From positions 2,489,125 through 2,553,124 of the forward strand of contig JAJLRJ010000004.1 of the NCBI GenBank assembly GCA_024195265.1: a stretch of DNA of 64,000 nucleotides. Reading direction: 5' to 3'. The notes under the pieces were generated by a model. It ran no database searches, had not been told where the DNA came from, and saw nothing but the letters and a program-made list of their open reading frames with translations. This DNA comes from Dendrophyllia cribrosa. Taxonomy: Eukaryota; Cnidaria; Anthozoa; Scleractinia; Dendrophylliidae. A program made the position numbers and the translations under genes. Positions 40,747-53,557 of the stretch are shown here, piece by piece. How positions within the stretch are numbered: the stretch's first letter is position 1; the number at the start of each line of letters is the position of its first letter.

Positions 40747-43700
40747 ATGAAGAATTCAAGTCTCACTGTTTGGTCTTTTTGCATCATCCTTCTATTGAAT
40801 TCTATTAGTTCTGTCATCCCCGAAGGAAAATCAAATTTAGGACGCAGTTTGTTTCCTCGACAATGGAGGGAAATTTGTCATAACACAAGGTGTAGAATAA
40901 GAAGGCGATCCAGTCAAACAAAGAAACGGCTAAGAAAGGTATGCACATTATTTGGTTACCCATGATGTTTTAATTTATCTTTCACTTATAACAGAAAATT
41001 AGTACGGGGTTGACTATTTTACAGATACTTTTCAGTGGCCCCTTGAATAGCCTAACTTGTTTGAAAACGACTCCTGTTAGTAACTTCTTTTTTGCGAAGT
41101 ACAAAATCTCTACAATGTTACGTTAATGGATTTTTAACCCTTTCACTCCCAAGAGTGTCAAACATCAAAATTCAAGAAAAATCCCAAATTTCATTTTGTA
41201 AAATATCACAAAACAAATGGTACCATGCAAAAGTACTGCCGAAGAGGTTTCACTTGAATGGTCACACCATAGGTTTTCGTCCACAGAATCAAAAGTTAGA
41301 ACAACAATACATGTCTCCATAATTGACTCTGGGAGTGAAAGGGTTAAGTCTGCAGGTTGAATTGTGGTGGTTATAGACACGTGTTTGTTTGATTTTTTTT
41401 TATTTAGTGCATATCACTTAGTTTTTACTTTGGTTACGTGGATAGTACAGAATGTAGCTAGGTAACTCGAATGCATTCAAAGCGCAAAAAAATATATAGA
41501 AATACCAATGTTAAATTTAAGACACAGGCAGCCCAAGCTCACGTCACGAGAAAGCAAAGGATTACTTATTAGCGGTGTGTGAGTGGGGACGTGACCCAAA
41601 GGAAAGCGGTATTGGATTACATGGCGGCAGTTGAAAATTTGAACGCTTTACAAGACCTTGCATGAGGAACAAATAACGTAGATTTCGAATGCTAAATAGA
41701 GCGAAATTTAGACATTAATTTAATAAAGTGACTCCATTAAACTATTATTGATTATTGCATTATTAGACGGTTAGCCTTCGCATGTTAACACTGAGACAGA
41801 GCATTTTATACTGTGGATTTTTAATGAGATCGCGCTAACATTAGCCAAAAGATTGGCTAAAGTGCGCCAAAAAGGCCTAGATCTACATTGCCTTTTGCGA
41901 TGTTGCAATATTTCGGAAATATTTTACGTTTAATGGATAGCTTTTGATGTGCTCTACAAGATAAGGTAAATATTATGGGTTGTGGCGCTGCTGGGGTCCG
42001 TGACGTCATCCAAAATAGCCGGCAAGATGGCCACCATTTTGGATTTTACTCAAAATTCAAATTTATCTGAAAATGCGGAAATTGCAAATATTTTTTGCTA
42101 TAGTTGCAAAATAATATACAATTAAACATTTCGATGCTTTTGTAGCATTTTATATCTTTTTTCACCGAAAAAAGGAGAAAAACACGCATTTTTATTCAAA
42201 CTAATGGCTTGACCGCATGCTACTTATGACGTCATATTTCGTTTAAACGTCGCTAAAATGTGTCTCAAGGATAAACGAACAGCTACTGAAGAAGGCATAT
42301 GCTAATCTTAAACGGTCTTGAAAAAATCGGAGAAAACCTTAAGCCCCCCCCCCCTCCCTCCCCCCTCTGTACGTCCGAGGGTTAACATCCCAATTTATTA
42401 CGCCTTCCCAACAATCACATGAAACTCATACGCTTGGTAGGCCTTTCTTCTTTTATGCCCGATTTATTTCATCGCCAAGACAACAGAGTTTAACAGTTAG
42501 GCCTTTCAAAATATATTAAGATTGTATTTATTGCGAAACAAACAAACCGGCAAACTGATGCTTACGGCTAAAAAAAAACAGAGAGAGACGAAGTGCCCAA
42601 TATTTCGCTTTTCAAAACCAAACGCATTATAGAGCAGTTTTCATTTGAGTGTCATAAAACCAAAACCAAAGTAATTACTCTGATCAATCACAGCAGTCGT
42701 AAACAATCCAATGAACCAATCAGAGCTCGAAGCAATTACATGTATCCGGCGCCAAGCGCGGGAAAACGCGTGCGAGCAAGTCACGATAGGTTTTGGTTTT
42801 ACTTCTGATTGGTCGAGAAAGTGGCGCAATAGTGTAATTACTTTTGACACTTAATTGAAAACTGCTCTAAATTTAAAAGTAATGAAATACAAAAACAATG
42901 GATATGATTGGTGAAGGGTTTGACGGGTAACAAATTAAACTGACCAATGAGAAGGCTAATGCAGATCGTTACGTCTGTTTATTCCATTTCCGTATAGAAT
43001 CTCTGTTGTTGCGTATAAGTTCCCGCGGTATTAGTTGAATACATAGCTTACTAATAGTTAAATGTCCCGGTTGATTAAAGTGTTCAGATATAGGAGTAGC
43101 TAGGGCGCAGCTGATATGAGGCAGATTTCTGCAAAGCGGTGATGCTTACCAAAGTGTTCATTAAGTTTGCGTTTAGCCTGTCTGATGTATTTAAAGTGCA
43201 AATAATGTTCCTTGAAATTTGTTGCAGTTGACTTCATCACTTATTTCATGCACTCTTAAACTTTAAAGGGACACTGTCCCGGCTGATGTATCGTGTTGTC
43301 ATGATTATGGCCAGGAGCTTGCTTTTATTATAAGCTTGCTTTATTATCTTGAAATAGTGGAGTAAAAATCGCCAAAAGTGATGAAAGGAAATAAATATGA
43401 AATATCGGTTAGGAAAAACGAACCTTCATCAGTGGCTGGCAAAGAGCTAAGTGAAACTGGAAACAAACGGTCACAAAAATTAAAAAAAAGTATTTACTAT
43501 AGATAAAATTGCAAATACATGACTGGCTGATAAGAATAACCGTAAACAAGAAAGAAATATTTACAATGTATTTTTCATAAGTTTCATCGCGTCTATTAAT
43601 GCCATAAGGTTCAAGTGTCTTTCCTCTGGAAATGAAAATATTCTCTTGACTAGCTTTGCGGATACTGTCTCGGTCTGTTTACGAAGTCACTTATTTACCT

Positions 43701-44720
43701 CCGGCTGCCTGCTGATGATGTAGTAATCACAAGGAACTCGTATGACGGGGTCGTGTTTTAAAATCTCACTCAGGGCAAATTTTTCTTCAAACAGATGATG
43801 GATAAAAAAAATTTCGAAACATGTTTTTGAAACCTAAAATATTTTTTATATGCTATTTTATTCAGATAAATATTGTCACGTAATAAAAAGCATTTAGTAA
43901 AAAAAGGTGAAAAATATGCTTCTAAATAAAGCCGAATTTGTCTCGAAGCGTAATATATTAATCTTGTTCAGTACAGCCGGGTTAAGAAAGCTTTAATAAA
44001 AGGAAAACAATAATGGATCATCACCTAATGGACTTGCGACACCGAATTTATTTTTTTGTAAAATTACATTGTAACAAGGTAAAAATAATGTTTGTTATTA
44101 TAACACCATGTTTGTCTCCCTAACACGTTCGTTAAACAGCTAAAATATCCAAAAAGAGAGTAAGATTGCCAATTGTCGGTAAGTCACAGTCAATTTTTTT
44201 TTTGTCAGAGTCAATAAAGTACACCCCATTAATGGTATTTCACTTTCATTAATGGTAACTCTGATAAACAGCTGTCTGGGTAATGTCGTAGGAAAACAGA
44301 AAGCGGCCTTTCAAGACATAACAGTAATTTGTCGAAAAAAGTAAAAAAATATAATCAAAATAATAGCATAATTGTTAAAAGGAACTGACTGCAGCATTTT
44401 ATGAGAAAAATAATATCAATTTGCGAAAAAGATACTTTTTTTTTGTAAGAGAACTGGTATGTAAGGCAACGGTTAAAGAAGGCTAAGTAAACCATAAGCT
44501 GTTGCCACGGTCGCGTCAAAGCGAACTAAGTTAGTGCTTATTTAACCTTTCAGCGCGTAGTATGTAAATATTTTACCCGACGCTGAGAAGCCTTGAAAAC
44601 AGCTCCAGGTTGTTAAGGAAAACTGTGTCCTTTTATTTTACTTTGATTAATTTTTAGGCCGCAGAAATCGACATAAAAGACTTAGGCAGACCTCGCGTCA
44701 TTTACATGGGAAGCTCTTAA
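40747..44720 (+). CDS. Short secreted C-x4-C peptide precursor 1, two exons
   Basis: Exon 1 (40747-40938) encodes 64 aa: a signal peptide (1 to about 22), a short spacer, then EICHNTRCRIRRR with C44 and C49, then a Lys/Arg-rich end. A GTATGC donor follows in phase 0. Proposed exon 2 (44658-44720) follows ATTAATTTTTAG, is in phase 0, and adds 20 aa (AAEIDIKDLG, then PRVIYMGSS) to a TAA. AATAAA lies at 44927. Total 84 aa. The tail resembles that of gene 2 only loosely, and another acceptor at about 44820 is also open, so exon 2 is less sure than exon 1. The start at 40747 gives a clean signal peptide; the upstream Met at 40627 does not. Likely a secreted peptide precursor cut at basic residues, or a cationic antimicrobial. 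No known family recognised. Confidence 0.65.
41135..41346. repeat. Element with AACCCTTTCACTCCCAAGAG ends
   Basis: Starts AACCCTTTCACTCCCAAGAG and ends CTCTGGGAGTGAAAGGGTTAA, an inverted pair. A partial relative lies at 24889-25119 (CTTTGACTCCCAAGAGTGCC). In the intron of short gene 1. Confidence 0.7.
42630..42870. repeat. MITE with AGAGCAGTTTTCATTTGAGT ends
   Basis: AGAGCAGTTTTCATTTGAGT and ACTTAATTGAAAACTGCTCT are inverted, with further pairing of CAAAGTAATTAC / GTAATTACTTTTG. The open frames on both strands are mirror images of the palindrome. In the intron of short gene 1. Confidence 0.7.
43055..43215 (-). mobile_element. Penelope-like GIY-YIG remnant
   Basis: On the minus strand an interrupted reading gives KYIRQAKRKLNEHFGKHHRF and, after a frame change, a PISEHFNQPGHLT-like stretch. 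This order is typical of the end of the GIY-YIG domain in Penelope-like elements. Very short and frameshifted. In the intron of short gene 1. Confidence 0.5.
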
Positions 44721-45029
44721 TATTTTGTTATAGAAAAAAATGAATTTTGACTCCAATTGGCTGTTGATGCTAATTAAAGATCGTTTGTTTTTCAACACTT
44801 ACGTATACCTTTTATTTTAGACCATATTAACACAGAAGGCAATTTCAATTAATTTCAGGTACATTCTAAAAGAGTGGGGGTGAACTAATAGCAAAATTAA
44901 GAATAATTTATGCATTAATTTGAGTCAATAAAACGCTGAAAACTCATGAAGTGCTTGCAACCGCCTTGTCGCCCAGAAGCGTTGGGGTAAACGTCATCTG
45001 ACTGAAACGATTAGTCTTCCAACCGAAAG

Positions 45030-47478
45030 ATGAAAAACTTCGTTCAAGCTAAACACCTGTGTCTTTCAACGGTATTTCTATTTTCAATTATTTCTTTCGC
45101 TGTTACTGCCAAAGAAAATAGCAACAAACAAGATAGTTTGAGCGCTACAGAAGTTGAAAACGCGGTCGATGCGCCGAGAGTGCCACTGGCCGACGCTATG
45201 CCGCCTATCGGGCCTATCTGCCACCATGGAAGGTGCCAATCTAGGCAAAGTGGAAGAAAACGAGGGATGAAAAGGGTAAGCAATATTTCGAGGTAATAAA
45301 TGGTTACTTTACCAAACACATGAAGTGAACGGGGACCCAAAAATGAAACGAAAATCTCTGAATTCATATTGTTGAAAACAGGCAGGACTATTGGCAAGGA
45401 CTCATTCTTGGATTTTTTAATTAAGAACTTACATCGATGTTTCATCTACACTTTGGGGATGCTCATTATAGAAATTGAGGTTCTAGCCTTGTCACGCTTT
45501 ACGTTTAAGCATTTACTTGCGGATAGTCGTCGAACAGCGGTAGCATTTCGTTCTCAAAAGGCAGTGATCTTAATAGTTGTTCTTTATAAATGGAAAATCA
45601 ATAAATATACGTTATGTTTTTAAAAAGCAGATGTATTCTTCAAATTTTGAGGATTGTGCCTATATAGTGTTCGCTCCGTCATCGATCCATCAAAAAATAA
45701 ACGAGATGAAATCTTTGAGAAGAACCCGCCAAGTTTGCAAATCTGTAGCGTTAGCGCAATTCAAAAGTGAACCGTTGGAATTGTAGGTTTTTATTTACTC
45801 TAGTTTGTTTCTTTGCGTTTTGTTGACCCAATGTCAGTGCCAAAGAGCCGGTTAATGAAACGGCACCCTGTCAGATTAGCTAATTACTTGTCGAACTGTT
45901 GACTTAATTAACATAACAGGTATTTTGGAAGCGTCAAGGAAACGTTTTCGTTTTGCTAAAACAAATAGCCAGCGAAACTTAACTTTAGTCTAATAAAATA
46001 GGGGATAGAAATTTAGCTTAATCGCATTGCAATCATGATGTATGAGTTACCCAGAAAGTCAACGTATTCTGAGTAAGTTTCGAAAGACGTTTATTCATTG
46101 AAATACGTTTGTTTTTAACGCTCTGTATATACATAAAGGATATATTAAAAACCGACTTGTTTACATTACCTCAGGCGAAAGCGAGTCGCCCAAGAGTCTC
46201 ACATTGAAAGGATTTGTTAATTTCGCAAATGATTGTAAATTGTTTACCCAGTACTGTTTATATAAGTTTAATACCTTTGCGGTAGATGAAATAAAGTAAA
46301 AAAATGAGAGTTGATAAACCTAAAAAAAGGTCGACGGACATGTCAAATATTTTCTGATCGAGTAAATTCAGTTGTGCAGGGCATGGTTGCGAAAACTCGT
46401 ATCCCCGAGCAACTTTCTTTTTCGTGGTCAAAACTGCGTTTAAATTAAAACTCCAATTCCAGCGTGGCCTTCAGTAGCCAAATATATTAATTTTACGGTA
46501 TGCCTTTTGGAAGGGTGCCAAGATGAGGTTTACTGTTAAGTGTTACAGCGTATAAGTGCGATGTTTTTACTGTCAAGTGTTTGAAAAAAATATCAAATAG
46601 AACTACAGAAGTGAAGAAATTTTCCAATGTTTCAATCCCAGGGAGAGATTAACAGATACTGGAAGTTTTGTTCTTCAGATCACAATTTTAAAGCAACAGC
46701 AATTTCTTAAAATGTCATGATTTTCATTTTCTTTGGTTGTAAACGACCTAAAATTTTAATGAATCCCCTATCTACGTAGATCCTACTTTTTTTTTTTAAG
46801 TGACAAAAAATGGATGATGAAGTATTTTACTATTTTGGGGGTTCCATTGACGCATGGCATATTGTCTTTTAGTTTTTCTGTCAGGATCATTATTTAAAAT
46901 TGTCAATTTTTGCAACTACCTGCTGGTAATAAAAAGGAGACGCCATCCTGTGAGAGTAATAAAAGTTAAATGTGGTGTTTTCACATGTCAATCAAAATTA
47001 TAATATGTGTTCCGTTGGCAACATAAAATAAAAAAGAACATCGATCACAGTGACAAAAACAATAGACAAAAATATTGTAGGGGTAATTTTCATGCACCAA
47101 ATAGAGGAATTGGTTGTTTGATTCCAAAAGTCAATGTTGAGAAAATTAAAAGCCCCTAAAGAAATTACTACTGGAACGGCCATTTAATTCAAAGGAGACT
47201 ACAGCACCATGCACTGTCGTAGATCGCAATAACATCGAAATTTAAAATAACCGGTGACGTGTCCATGGTTTTAATAACACAGCGGGTTCGTTTTTTAAAC
47301 TAGAAACCGTGAAAAGTTCAACCTATTCATGCCAAGCGAATCCTTATCTCCACAGATTCAAGCAGATTTTGTAGATGACATTCAAAATTTGGAGAATACC
47401 GGCCCAGAGGATTTAGACATACCCATTAAGAAGGCCAGGACGCTGAAAAACGGAAGACTGAGATATCCGAAAGTTTAA
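45030..47478 (+). CDS. Short secreted C-x4-C peptide precursor 2, two exons
   Basis: Exon 1 (45030-45275) encodes 82 aa: signal peptide (1 to about 27), an acidic spacer, then PPIGPICHHGRCQSRQSGRKR with C64 and C69, ending GMKR at a GTAAGC donor, phase 0. Exon 2 (47356-47478) follows CTTATCTCCACAG and adds 40 aa, acidic first (FVDDIQNLEN) then basic (KKARTLKNGRLRYPKV), to a TAA. Total 122 aa. G75-R76-K77-R78 is a classic amidation-plus-cleavage site, so a mature amide ending in ...CQSRQS is possible; this is inference. A strong acceptor at 48511 (CTTTTCATTTCAG) and poly(A) signals at about 48550 and 48730 suggest a further 3'UTR exon. The stop of gene 1 is only about 310 bases before this start codon. 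No known family recognised. Confidence 0.75.
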
Positions 47479-47538
47479 AAACCACGAAGCCCTGAATACG
47501 GTGGGTACATACATACGAAACACATTTCTGCCCTAATA

Positions 47539-47787
47539 TACAGCTATTTCAATTAGCGTTGTCGGGTGAAAGCTCAAAGTTCAAAGCATACAAGTCAAGA
47601 CCGAACGAGTAAACCGAGCGCCTGTTCCAGGCATGCAGATAGTTGGGAGCGGCGAAACGAAAACTAGAGAAACGGCGCGAATGAGCGATGTGACGAGCGG
47701 GAAAAACGTTTCTTTTGCGTCGCTCCCAACTATCTTGGCTTGTAGCTTTGAGCTTTCATCCGACAACGTTAATTGAAATAGCTGTAT
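47539..47787. repeat. Hairpin MITE with CAGCTATTTCAATTA ends
   Basis: TACAGCTATTTCAATTAGCG...GGGTGAAAGCTCAAAG and the inverse CTTTGAGCTTTCATCCGACA...TAATTGAAATAGCTGTA, with a second pair AGTTGGGAGCG / CGCTCCCAACT inside. Lies just after the gene-2 stop codon, so it may be in its 3'UTR or last intron. Confidence 0.7.
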
Positions 47788-49930
47788 GTATCGAGCACTC
47801 TGAAACATGATACAATGAACGATGAAAATAAACACTTTAAGTTAATTTTAAAAAGTGCCAACAATTTAAAATTATCCCAGGCGTTTCTGGATTATCCCTT
47901 CTTTAGTGGAAGAACAGTTTTAAATGTGTGGATGCATGGCAAAATTAAACAATGTTTTCCATTATATACGCCCAATGCTACGTAAGGTATCCATGCGACA
48001 CATGATGGTGATTATGATGCCATAGCTATAACCATGACAACGATATTATTCTATATAAATAACTTTTACTACTTAGTTAATGTGAAGTCAACAATTTTCT
48101 ACTTTTCTCGGCGTTTAAGACCGGAAGGCCCCCGCGGTAATCGTCTCTTGTTTTTGATGACGTAGAAAGAAAAAACATATATCTCGTTTCCCACCGAAAG
48201 CATTTTCCAAATTTCACACTGAACCCTGCAGTCTGATTTTCGGTACTTAAAAAGTGCGTCACTCAGAAGATGCTCCTAATTAAAGAACACAAACCAACTT
48301 TAACTGTTCAATGAGACTCTCTCGGCGCTACGTTATTCATATTACTTACAACTAAAAACAAATTAGTGAACTGTTTTCACCTTTCTCCTTCTATCACCCT
48401 TAGTATTCGATTATGATGTTAGAAGCGCCATATTTTTTTTTTGTATTTTTACGGCTGTTATCCACTATTGGTTTAATAATTAACATAACGTTTCTTTTCT
48501 TTTCATTTCAGGGAAAACAAAAGCTTTGGAAAAAAAATGTTTCACTTAAAATAAAATCTACAAAATATATTTTCGTTAGCAACTAGCACTATGCCTTGGG
48601 TTAAATTTAATGAGGATAACGTTTCTGTAAACAACCTGATATAACTTTCATGTGGCAAACTATAGCAGCTTGTTATTTTATAAGTATGTAGTTACACTGA
48701 AAACGTATATATATGGTGATTTTTTTTTCAATAAATGTCGTAAACCCTAATCAATTGATTTGAAGGTCTTAACTGGAAATTTGAAAAGCAGGGTTGTATA
48801 ACTTTAAAAATCATTACTTAGAACTTGTTTCGCAAGGAAGCAAACAAGCAAGCAAGCAAGGAGTTTTGCAAGAAATGTTGCAGAATCAGACATGTCTAAT
48901 GTTGCACTGTATCTCACAATTTTGCTAAAAGTTGTTCAAAACCGTCCTTCACTGCAACAGACAGTTTTCCTTTTTTCGTCCGAGACAAGATGCAATGAGG
49001 AAATTCCACACAGCATTCCTTGCGAAATTTGCGAAAAAAGTAACGTAACAAAAAAGGTAAACAACCAGTTAAGTGTGCATAAATAAATAAATAAATAAAT
49101 CACTTTATTTAAGTGTCAAAGGTATTTAGCACGCGAGTACTAATTGGGGACACTTTCCAGATCTAATTGGAATGTGGAATTGTTGGTTTTTGAGGAGAGG
49201 GGAAAACCGGAGTACCCTGAGAAAAACCTCTCGGAGCAAGGAGAGAACCAACAAAGATGTAGAAAAGAGAAAAGAGAAAAATGATTAATTGCCCACATGC
49301 GATAATTTCCTTTTTCTCCAATAGTAAAGAGTAGCCGCACCCCTCACCCTACCCATCTGAGGAAATTCCATTGTCCTCTCTTCTGATTTTCCACCCAAGA
49401 CATTATTCAAGATGGTAGCTTCAGTATTGCACGGAAATGATGAAATTGAGAACTGTTCACAGAAGCGGATCGATTGATAGCGCTCTTATATACATATTCT
49501 TACTCTCGCTCCTCGTTGGCTTATTATAGCTAGGTTTTACCAGCAAAGACAAAGTGACGTCAAAAAAATGTCAAATATATACAAATCAAATCACAAAACA
49601 ATGAAGAAAAAACTCGAAAATTCAGAAGTCTGAACACGTGTTGATTTCAGTTAACGGCCGTGAGCTAGAGAACGCACGTGTTTACAGTTAGGGCTGGCTC
49701 CAGATACAGAAAGTTATTTTAGACGAAATCTAATGTGACGGAAATTATAATGAAATAATGTTTTCAAACCACGTGTTAGTTGTTCAAGCTTGATGAATTA
49801 TCGCACTGAGTTAGAGACCTCTTTGTTCCAACCGAAATTTCTGGATGTTTCGGTGTAAATTGTAAACACGTCTATATTATAGCATAGCGATACCAATCTC
49901 TGCACAGTTATAGCAGCATCATCCTAGGCC

Positions 49931-49972
49931 TTAACCCTATTCGGCCTGGGCTGTTTTTGAGTTTCTGAGCCT

Positions 49973-50003
<31 letters not shown>

Positions 50004-50522
50004 TTGTAACTTCAAGAACATTAAAGCTATGACAATGAAACCTAGAGGGTACATAGTACGTCCAAAACTGTCTCCTTTGCGGTCCGCACAATGGAACGAT
50101 GACGTCATATGACGTAGTTATTAGGTAATTAGTTATACGGCCGCCATCTTGGATCCCCCATCTTGGATTTCTGAGCTTTTTAAAAACCTCTTAAAAACCG
50201 TCCAAATTGATGCAAAATTAATCAAAACCAATAAATAAACGCTAAATGACGTAAAAATACAAAAGTTATACCAATAAATATTGTTTTTCTTCATTCAAAG
50301 GTATAAATATGCAAATTTCCAAAAACATGGCTGTCAAAATCTTGTTGCCATGGAAACGTCAAGTCACGTGAGCAAAAAATTGTCATACGAAATTGTTACC
50401 AGATAAATTTTAGGAAAAGTCACAAAGTTTGATGGCGTTTGAATACATATTAAAGAAGTTATGAATGTTGAAAGTTAGCGCGGGCACTTTGTGCCCCCCC
50501 CCCCCCAGGCCGAATAGGGTTA
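49931..50522. repeat. Full-length element with AACCCTATTCGGCCTGGG ends
   Basis: TTAACCCTATTCGGCCTGGG at the left and CAGGCCGAATAGGGTTAA at the right are perfect inverted ends. There is a 27-G run just inside the left end and a C-run just inside the right end. Same family as 28115-28473. Confidence 0.75.
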
Positions 50523-50927
50523 AAGAACACTGGTCCCGAAAAGCTATTTGATGTGCAGGCTACATCTATTTACCAATTTTCGTTCATTTTGAAAGCTAAG
50601 CAATGAAATCCAAATTCAACGAGACAGGTTAGATACTTTATCGCCACTTGAAAGATAATGAATTTAAAAAATCGCTTTCGGTCCCCGAAAAGTCTTCTGG
50701 AGTTTTGAGAAACGCACTCCAGGAGCTTGCTTTAAGCCTCCTTTACTTGAAAAAGGAAGAAAAAAGCTTAGAGTGACTGAAAGCAAATGAAATATCATTA
50801 GTAACTAAAGAGACAAACTAATGACTAAAAAAGGCAAAGTTCTACAAGAATGGCAGGGTACGTTTGATTTCCTGACCGCAAAATCGCAAATTCGATGAAC
50901 TGTAATCCACTTCCATCCTTGCAATCC

Positions 50928-51306
50928 TGCACTCCCGGGGGGGGGGGGGGGGGGGGGGGGGGGTTCTCCCGACAATTAAGGATAGGTGTGTGCCACCAAG
51001 GTTCTCAAACCCTGACCCTATTTAAGGGTAGAAAATTGAGATTTGATACCCTTTTTAAGGCCCAATTCAGGCGTGTAGTACAGTTTTAACAGACCATATC
51101 TTTTTCGTTTTGCGCGTTGGGGTGGCTACTGCAATTTAGTGACCCTATCTAAGGAATATCTAAGGATCACAATACCGAAAATACCAAAAAGGATACCCTA
51201 TTTAAGGACTGAGCACCTCAAAAACCCTACCCTATCGGGCGGCACATACCTATATAGCGTATATGAGGGAGTACCCCCCCCCCCCCCCCCCCCCGGGCCT
51301 GCACTT
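50928..51306. repeat. Element bounded by a 27-G run and a 21-C run
   Basis: TGCACTCCCGGGG... at the left and CCCCGGGCCTGCA at the right form imperfect inverted ends with homopolymer runs of opposite base. The middle repeats CCCTATTTAAGG/ACCCTATCTAAGG words on one strand. Confidence 0.55.
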
Positions 51307-51943
51307 TTCTGTTTTGTTCTATATAAACTTAACATATTTGTTATCAAATTAAGTTGTATATTTGGTGGCATTTAGCGACATAACATGGAAAAAAGGCAGG
51401 CGGCATTTTGTTATTTCGGCGTGGCAGTGTCCATTTAATGTTCAATCTTTGAGAAAAGTAACATGTAAAATGATACATCACACTTAAAAGAAATACCCGT
51501 CGTCGACATTTATGTCCCCAATAACAGGCACTAACAATCATGTATTAAAATAAATGTACCATGTTCAAACATTTAAACAGCAAGCGAGATTCAAAACTTT
51601 TCCTAAAACATGGGATAGACTTATTGTTTGGCCTAATGTATCACTTTCTGAAAACACAGAACAATGAACGCAATAAATATATTGGTGATATGAGTATTTT
51701 TTTGAAGTGGATACCTTCCAGTAAGAAGACGTTCATTACTGCAGTGCATTTGCGCAGTAATTTCTTCACTATAGCTCTACTTTTATAAACGAAATTCAAA
51801 ACTTTTATGAACCACGGTTCAATATTTGTTGATCAATAGTTGTTGAAACGGCCGTTCAACCAAGTACATCAGTGTATATTATACCTTCACGTTCAAGTTG
51901 CAACTTGATGAACGACCCCAGTCAATCATTTTAAAATGCTAAA

Positions 51944-52103
51944 TATAGAGCGTTTTCACTCACGTGACCTTCAGTCCCGTGGGACTCAAATGACAAAGTC
52001 CATGGCAGCCATGTTGGTGTTCCTAACAAAAGAAGTTAATTAAAATTCTTTTGTACGGGAACACCAATATGGCGGCTATGACGTCAAGTGAAAACGCTCT
52101 ATA
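51944..52103. repeat. MITE with ATAGAGCGTTTTCACT ends
   Basis: ATATAGAGCGTTTTCACT and AGTGAAAACGCTCTATAT are perfect inverted ends. The inner bases CAGCCATGTTGGTGTTCC / GGAACACCAATATGGCGGCT also pair. Confidence 0.75.
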
Positions 52104-52285
52104 TCTTTTCTACTTATTCAACAGTTGCAACATCGTTCAAACATAGGCACGCATTGCGTGCATGAGCTATTTTGAAAATTACCTCAATGATATGAAATTG
52201 TGAAAGCAAAAAAACAGCGGAAGTAAACTCGCACAAATAACCGCTTGCAGATATACGTTTTTGAAATCCTCGGCCCACCCCCTTC

Positions 52286-52286
<1 letters not shown>

Positions 52287-52328
<42 letters not shown>

Positions 52329-52335
52329 AAAAAAA
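52287..52335. repeat. Poly-C (32) followed directly by poly-A (17)
   Basis: An unbroken C-run then an unbroken A-run with no base between. Followed by a repeat with GGATAGTGGGGGCGAGCG / CGCTCGCCCCCACTATC inverted parts (about 52410-52500). Confidence 0.8.
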
Positions 52336-53517
52336 TACCGAGATCACGAACTGGGTCCCGTTTCTCTAAAGTTTCGATAGCTATCTTATTTGAGGGCTAA
52401 AAAATACATCGGATAGTGGGGGCGAGCGAAACGCCCCCGCCCTTCCAACCCCAGTCCCCACTCGTTTTTTCTTCGCTTCCAACTTTTCGCTCGCCCCCAC
52501 TATCTGAGAGCCTGGAACAGGCTACATTTTATAGATTCTGATTTTAATATAGTTCCGGGCCCGAAAAGTTATAGGGACTTTCGAGAAACGGGCCCTCTGG
52601 GACCAAAACTCCATTTAGGTGGGAAAATGTGGATAAAATGTGGAAAAATGGTTTTGTTAGGTATGAAAATAGGTTTTTGGTAGCTTTTTTCACGGGATTT
52701 CCGGAGTTATTTTATGACAAAACTAAGGCCCCAGTGAAATGAGCAACTTGTTTCAGTAATCCGTGTATTAAATGTCAACCAGAAAAGTCCTGCACAGAAA
52801 TTTGATGCATCCAAATTGAAGGCTTATTATTTCCTGGAAATTTGTATCTAGCCTTTTTTTCTAAGTTGTTTTTATTATTCACATAAGAAACGTGGAAATG
52901 GTTCCCTTTGGCCTGGAAGACGCAGACTAATTAAATTAAATTAAATCGTTTTCAACCCCAAACCACAAGCTAATTAAATTAGTGACACGAAAATTCTTTG
53001 AACCACTTGTTTCTGTAATGTAGACCAGAAAAGTCTTTCACAGAGACTAAACGCATGCAAAAAAAATATTGGTAGTCTCCTAGTAAATTGTAACTAGTAT
53101 TACTTAAACAACTGTTTTTATTCTTCACAAAAAAGTCGTGCAAATAGTAATCGCTTGAAACGGGCTTGAAACATACAATTCATGTTCCGCATCACATTAT
53201 TTGAAATTCGCTTGCCGTTTTTGCAATAAACCTACACTTTCTTACTTCAGTACAAGCTCACCTATTAACGTAACCGCAGTCCACATTTTTTGGACGTCTC
53301 ATCCCGCGCAGACCATTCTACTATTCATGAATAGAGCACATTATAGGCGGTATTTCAGAATAAATGTCCTTCATATTGCCTTGTTAGCAAGCCAGTCTGG
53401 ATTAGAGCACAGTTCCCAACCAACAAATTTTTCAAAACTTTGCACTTTAGTGTTTGAGGCAACAATCGCGAAGATTCAAGATGGCTGATTTTCAATTAAT
53501 GTCAAGTGTCCTTCTTT

Positions 53518-53557
53518 CAACCTCGTTCCCAGGGCTTAAGCCCTGGGAACGAGGTTG
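53518..53557. repeat. Perfect 40-base palindrome
   Basis: CAACCTCGTTCCCAGGGCTT followed directly by its exact complement, no loop. The same core occurs with a loop at about 13028-13085, so it is a dispersed foldback family. Confidence 0.85.

Noticed and set aside
48892..49086. Open frame ending PCEICEKSNVTKK before GTAAAC, as a fourth C-x4-C relative
   Set aside because: The start is phase-0 compatible, but the N-terminus is not a convincing signal peptide, the Cys spacing differs, there is no Arg before the second Cys and no second exon was found.
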